Origin: Micromonospora halotolerans
Lineage (GTDB): Bacteria; Actinomycetota; Actinomycetes; Mycobacteriales; Micromonosporaceae
Assembly: GCF_032108445.1 (NCBI RefSeq)
Contig: NZ_CP134876.1
Coordinates: 5,952,001 to 6,016,000 of the forward strand
DNA length: 64,000 nt
Direction: 5' to 3'
Shown here: positions 61,872 through 64,000 of the stretch, piece after piece
Layout: each line of letters opens with the position of its first letter
How positions within the stretch are numbered: position 1 is the stretch's first letter
Translations under genes and position numbers: made by a program
The notes under the pieces: model-generated
Database searches by the model: none
What the model saw: only the letters and a program-made list of their open reading frames with translations
What the model was told of the DNA's origin: nothing

Positions 61872-62782
61872 GCTTCCTCCTCTGACCAGCGGTGCAGCAC
61901 AGCGGCCAACTGGGCCAGGACGGCATGGGCGGCGTCGAACAGGGCCAGCTTCCGCGGGAAGTTGTGGATGAGCCCCTGGTACCGGGCTGCGATGACAGGA
62001 ACGCCCGCCGCCAGCAGCCCGGCCGCATACCGTTCCCCCTCGGCGGACAACAGGTCGAGCTCGGCGGTGACGACCACGGCGGGCGGCAGGCCGGTGAGGT
62101 CGGCCCGCAGCAGGTCCAGGTCCGGCTGCGTACGGTCCACGTCGGGTGGGGCGAACGCGTCCCAGAAGAACCGCATCTCCTCCCGGTCCAGGCCGTACTC
62201 GTCCAGCGCCGGATAGTCGACAGCGGGGTCGATGACCGGGCAGACGAGGATCTGTCCCGCAAGCCGGATCCCGGCGTCCCGGGCACGCCGGGCGGTCACC
62301 GCCGCCAGGTGCCCTCCCGAGGAGTCACCGGCCACCGCTGTCCGGTCCGGATCGAGGCCGTGCCGAGGCGCCTCGGGCCCGCGCAGCCAGGTGAGCGCGC
62401 GCACCATGTCGTCCACCGGAGCCGGGTACGGATGCTCGGGGGCGAGCCGGTAGTCCACGGAGAGAACGGCCCAGCCGGACGTGGCCGCCAGGTGCCGGCA
62501 CAGCCCGTCGTGGGTGTCCACGCTGCCCATCACCCAGCCTCCGCCGTGCGCGTAGAGGACCACCGGCTTCGCGTCGTCGTCGCCGTCGCGGTAGAGGCGG
62601 GCGGGCACGCCGCCGGCGTCGACGGTCACCACGGACCGGATCGCCGGTCCGCTGCCCACCTCGGTGGGAGTCGCCTGGGCCATGCTGAGCCGTGCCGCCG
62701 GCAGGTTGGCCCGGGTGAGCGGGACACGCTGCTGGACTTGCATCGCCGCCCGCGCCTGCGGGTGGAGCCGCCTGAAGTCCAC
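61868..62782 (-). CDS. HSL family alpha/beta hydrolase (esterase)
   Basis: 304 residues. The oxyanion motif HGGGWVMGS and nucleophile elbow GDSSGGHLA are those of the hormone-sensitive-lipase group. The acid is in ELDLLSAEGERYA and the histidine in YQGLIHNF. An N-terminal cap helix (RLHPQARAAMQ) is present. It hydrolyses short-chain esters in the cytoplasm. It is divergent from the PIG-L deacetylase gene, and a DHFR-like remnant follows it. Confidence 0.9.
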   Translation of the reverse strand: MDFRRLHPQARAAMQVQQRVPLTRANLPAARLSMAQATPTEVGSGPAIRSVVTVDAGGVPARLYRDGDDDAKPVVLYAHGGGWVMGSVDTHDGLCRHLAATSGWAVLSVDYRLAPEHPYPAPVDDMVRALTWLRGPEAPRHGLDPDRTAVAGDSSGGHLAAVTARRARDAGIRLAGQILVCPVIDPAVDYPALDEYGLDREEMRFFWDAFAPPDVDRTQPDLDLLRADLTGLPPAVVVTAELDLLSAEGERYAAGLLAAGVPVIAARYQGLIHNFPRKLALFDAAHAVLAQLAAVLHRWSEEEA

Positions 62783-62867
62783 CTGGTCAGTATCGCTGGC
62801 CCGGCGGATGTCAGTGTTGCCGACACGGCGGTGCCGGACGGACGAAGGGGCGGCTACGGTCGGGATC

Positions 62868-63623
62868 GTGGACGAGCTTCTGCCGGCACTGCCGGAGGAC
62901 TGGGACCGCTGTCTCGCGGTGGCCGCGCACCCCGACGACCTTGAGTACGGTGCGGCCTCGGCGATCGCCCGCTGGACCGCTCAGGGCAAGCAGGTCACCT
63001 ATCTGTTGGCGACCCGGGGCGAGGCGGGGATCGACGCGATGCACCCGGATCAGGCCGGGCCCTTGCGCGAGGAGGAGGAGCGCGCCGGGGCCCGCGAGGT
63101 CGGCGTACACGTCGTGGAGTTCCTCGACCACCGCGACGGTGTCGTCGAGTACGGTCCGGACCTGCGCCGCGACATCGTGCGGGCGATCCGCCGCCACCGG
63201 CCCGACGTGATCGTCTCGGGGGCATTCACCGTCCGCATGGTGGGCGGTATGACCAACCAGGCCGACCACCGGGCGGTGGGACTGGCGACGCTGGACGCCG
63301 CCCGCGACGCGGGCAACCGGTGGATCTTCCCGGAACTGGTGGACGACGGGCTGCCACCCTGGGGCGGTGTGCGTTACGTCTGCTTCGGCGGGGCCGAGCG
63401 CCCCACGCATGGCGTGGAGGTCACCGGGGAACCGTTGCAGCGCGGCATCGCCTCGCTGGCCGCACACGCTGAATACACCAGGGGCCTGGGTGTGGCCGGA
63501 CCGGAACCCGGGCCGTTCCTGACCTGGGCGGCCCGCCAGGGCGGGCCGGCGCTGGGCGTGGAAGCGGCGGTCCTGTTCGACGTGCACACCCTCAGTTTCG
63601 AGGGTCCACCACCCTGGCTCTGA
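62868..63623 (+). CDS. PIG-L family deacetylase
   Basis: 251 residues from GTG at 62868. The zinc site is AAHPDDLEYG (His, Asp-Asp) with a later His in NQADHRAVG. Members remove N-acetyl groups from GlcNAc-containing conjugates, as in mycothiol biosynthesis and processing. This copy is not one of the named mycothiol enzymes by neighbourhood. No ribosome site precedes the GTG, and TACGGT lies 8 bases upstream, so a leaderless transcript is likely. The C-terminal GVEAAVLFDVHTLSF is unassigned. Confidence 0.85.
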   Translation: MDELLPALPEDWDRCLAVAAHPDDLEYGAASAIARWTAQGKQVTYLLATRGEAGIDAMHPDQAGPLREEEERAGAREVGVHVVEFLDHRDGVVEYGPDLRRDIVRAIRRHRPDVIVSGAFTVRMVGGMTNQADHRAVGLATLDAARDAGNRWIFPELVDDGLPPWGGVRYVCFGGAERPTHGVEVTGEPLQRGIASLAAHAEYTRGLGVAGPEPGPFLTWAARQGGPALGVEAAVLFDVHTLSFEGPPPWL

Positions 63624-63666
63624 GCCCTCCCGATCTCCGGCGAGCGTGTCGCGCGCTCGTGAGCGC

Positions 63667-64000
63667 TCACGTGGACGGGTCGCCACCGCCGTCATCGAGG
63701 TCACCGACGAGCGAGCCTGGGGCACGCATGCGCCACGCGTCCGTGACGAGCTCCTTCAGCCGATCGACGCTCACCTGCCCCAGCCGCAGCATGACCAGGG
63801 GCAAGCCGTCGTACGCGGGCGTGGTGAAGAAGACCTCGGGCTCGCCGAGGAGTAACGCCTGCTTCTCCGCTTCGTCGCCCACGTACAGCACCGCGATGTC
63901 GGTCCGGATGCGGCGCGGCGTACCGGGTCTGCGCTCCGGGTAGGACCAGACGAAACCCCTGTCGGCGACCCGGAAGTCGAAGCCCTCACTGTCGATCTCG
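63667..64000 (-). CDS. MmcQ/YjbR family DNA-binding-like protein, 5' part outside the window
   Basis: The frame is open to the right edge; about 110 codons are visible. VADRGFVWSYPERRPGTPRR, then VLYVGDEAEKQALLLGEPEV, FFTTPAYDGLPLVMLRLG and the ending VTDAWRMRAP match the family. Members have a double-wing fold of unclear function. The N-terminus is missing. It converges on the PIG-L gene; a 14-bp palindrome CGTGAGCGCTCACG (63659-63672) overlaps its stop. Confidence 0.8.
   Translation of the reverse strand, partial: EIDSEGFDFRVADRGFVWSYPERRPGTPRRIRTDIAVLYVGDEAEKQALLLGEPEVFFTTPAYDGLPLVMLRLGQVSVDRLKELVTDAWRMRAPGSLVGDLDDGGGDPST

Noticed and set aside
63659..63672. CGTGAGCGCTCACG palindrome as a terminator
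   Set aside because: It is a perfect 14-bp palindrome without a loop, overlaps the stop of the MmcQ/YjbR gene and would form a poor hairpin; left as an unexplained palindrome.

Overview
The window is very GC-rich, with strong third-position G/C bias, frequent GTG and TTG starts, many ATGA/GTGA gene overlaps and several probably leaderless genes. It encodes an AfsR-type SARP regulator, a DrrAB-type exporter, DUF1737, DUF2277, DUF6817 and DUF6924 relatives, and many secreted peptidases. This points to the chromosome of a filamentous actinomycete, most likely Micromonosporaceae or a close relative. That placement is inferred from gene style, not from a marker gene. No rRNA, tRNA, CRISPR array or intact mobile element was seen.

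Layout. (1) 1-12.5 kb: a divergent peptide-utilisation locus. An oligopeptide ABC importer with a fused double ATPase, plus cutC, runs leftward. A ROK repressor, an M81 (MlrC-like) metallopeptidase, a ROK sugar kinase and a P1 (DmpA/BapA-type) aminopeptidase run rightward. (2) 12.5-21 kb: a patchwork of small genes and remnants (DUF6924 pseudogene, uridine-kinase-like P-loop protein, GNAT, DrrAB exporter, AfsR-type regulator, DUF6817, a short CoaD-like protein, a broken DUF1062 gene). (3) 21-34 kb: a TrmB/LuxR-type regulator, a secreted M4 metallopeptidase with a C-terminal propeller-like region, an ICMT-like methyltransferase, a LAL-like ATPase lacking its HTH, and a secreted S8 subtilase. 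(4) 33.7-39.3 kb: RraA-like protein with an MFS carrier, DinB, a PadR/membrane-protein pair, DUF2277 and LtrA. (5) 39.4-43.8 kb: a decaying accessory stretch with an ISAs1 transposase tail, a 5'-truncated AraC gene, a frameshifted DHFR-family gene, a lower-GC secreted protein, a NUDIX gene, a second CoaD-like gene and a uridine-kinase remnant. (6) 43.8-57.3 kb: the most interesting locus, described below. (7) 57.4-64 kb: secreted M1 aminopeptidase, HEAT-repeat protein, a SUKH-like protein, a second decayed DHFR-family gene, an HSL-type esterase, a PIG-L deacetylase and a partial MmcQ/YjbR protein.

Candidate system. From 54.7 kb leftward to 43.8 kb, ten genes are packed with overlaps or short gaps: a tartrate/D-malate-type dehydrogenase, a peptide-binding lipoprotein, two permeases, two ATPases, an M20 amidohydrolase, a cytoplasmic P1 hydrolase of the NylC-like subtype, an aldehyde dehydrogenase and an SDR. 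Divergent from them is a second NylC-like P1 hydrolase with a signal peptide and a C-terminal membrane anchor, followed by a FadR-subfamily GntR regulator. The divergent promoter region carries CTGGTCTGACCAG, matching the FadR-type consensus TGGTCNGACCA, and a related site precedes the regulator. My reading is a self-contained pathway: cut an amide-linked oligomer outside the cell, import the fragments, hydrolyse them with P1 and M20 enzymes, and oxidise the products. The substrate is not shown by the sequence. Non-alpha peptides or polyamides fit the P1 subtype best.

The window holds eight peptidase-family genes (M81, three P1, M20, M4, S8, M1) and two oligopeptide importers. Beside them lie at least seven broken or truncated genes.
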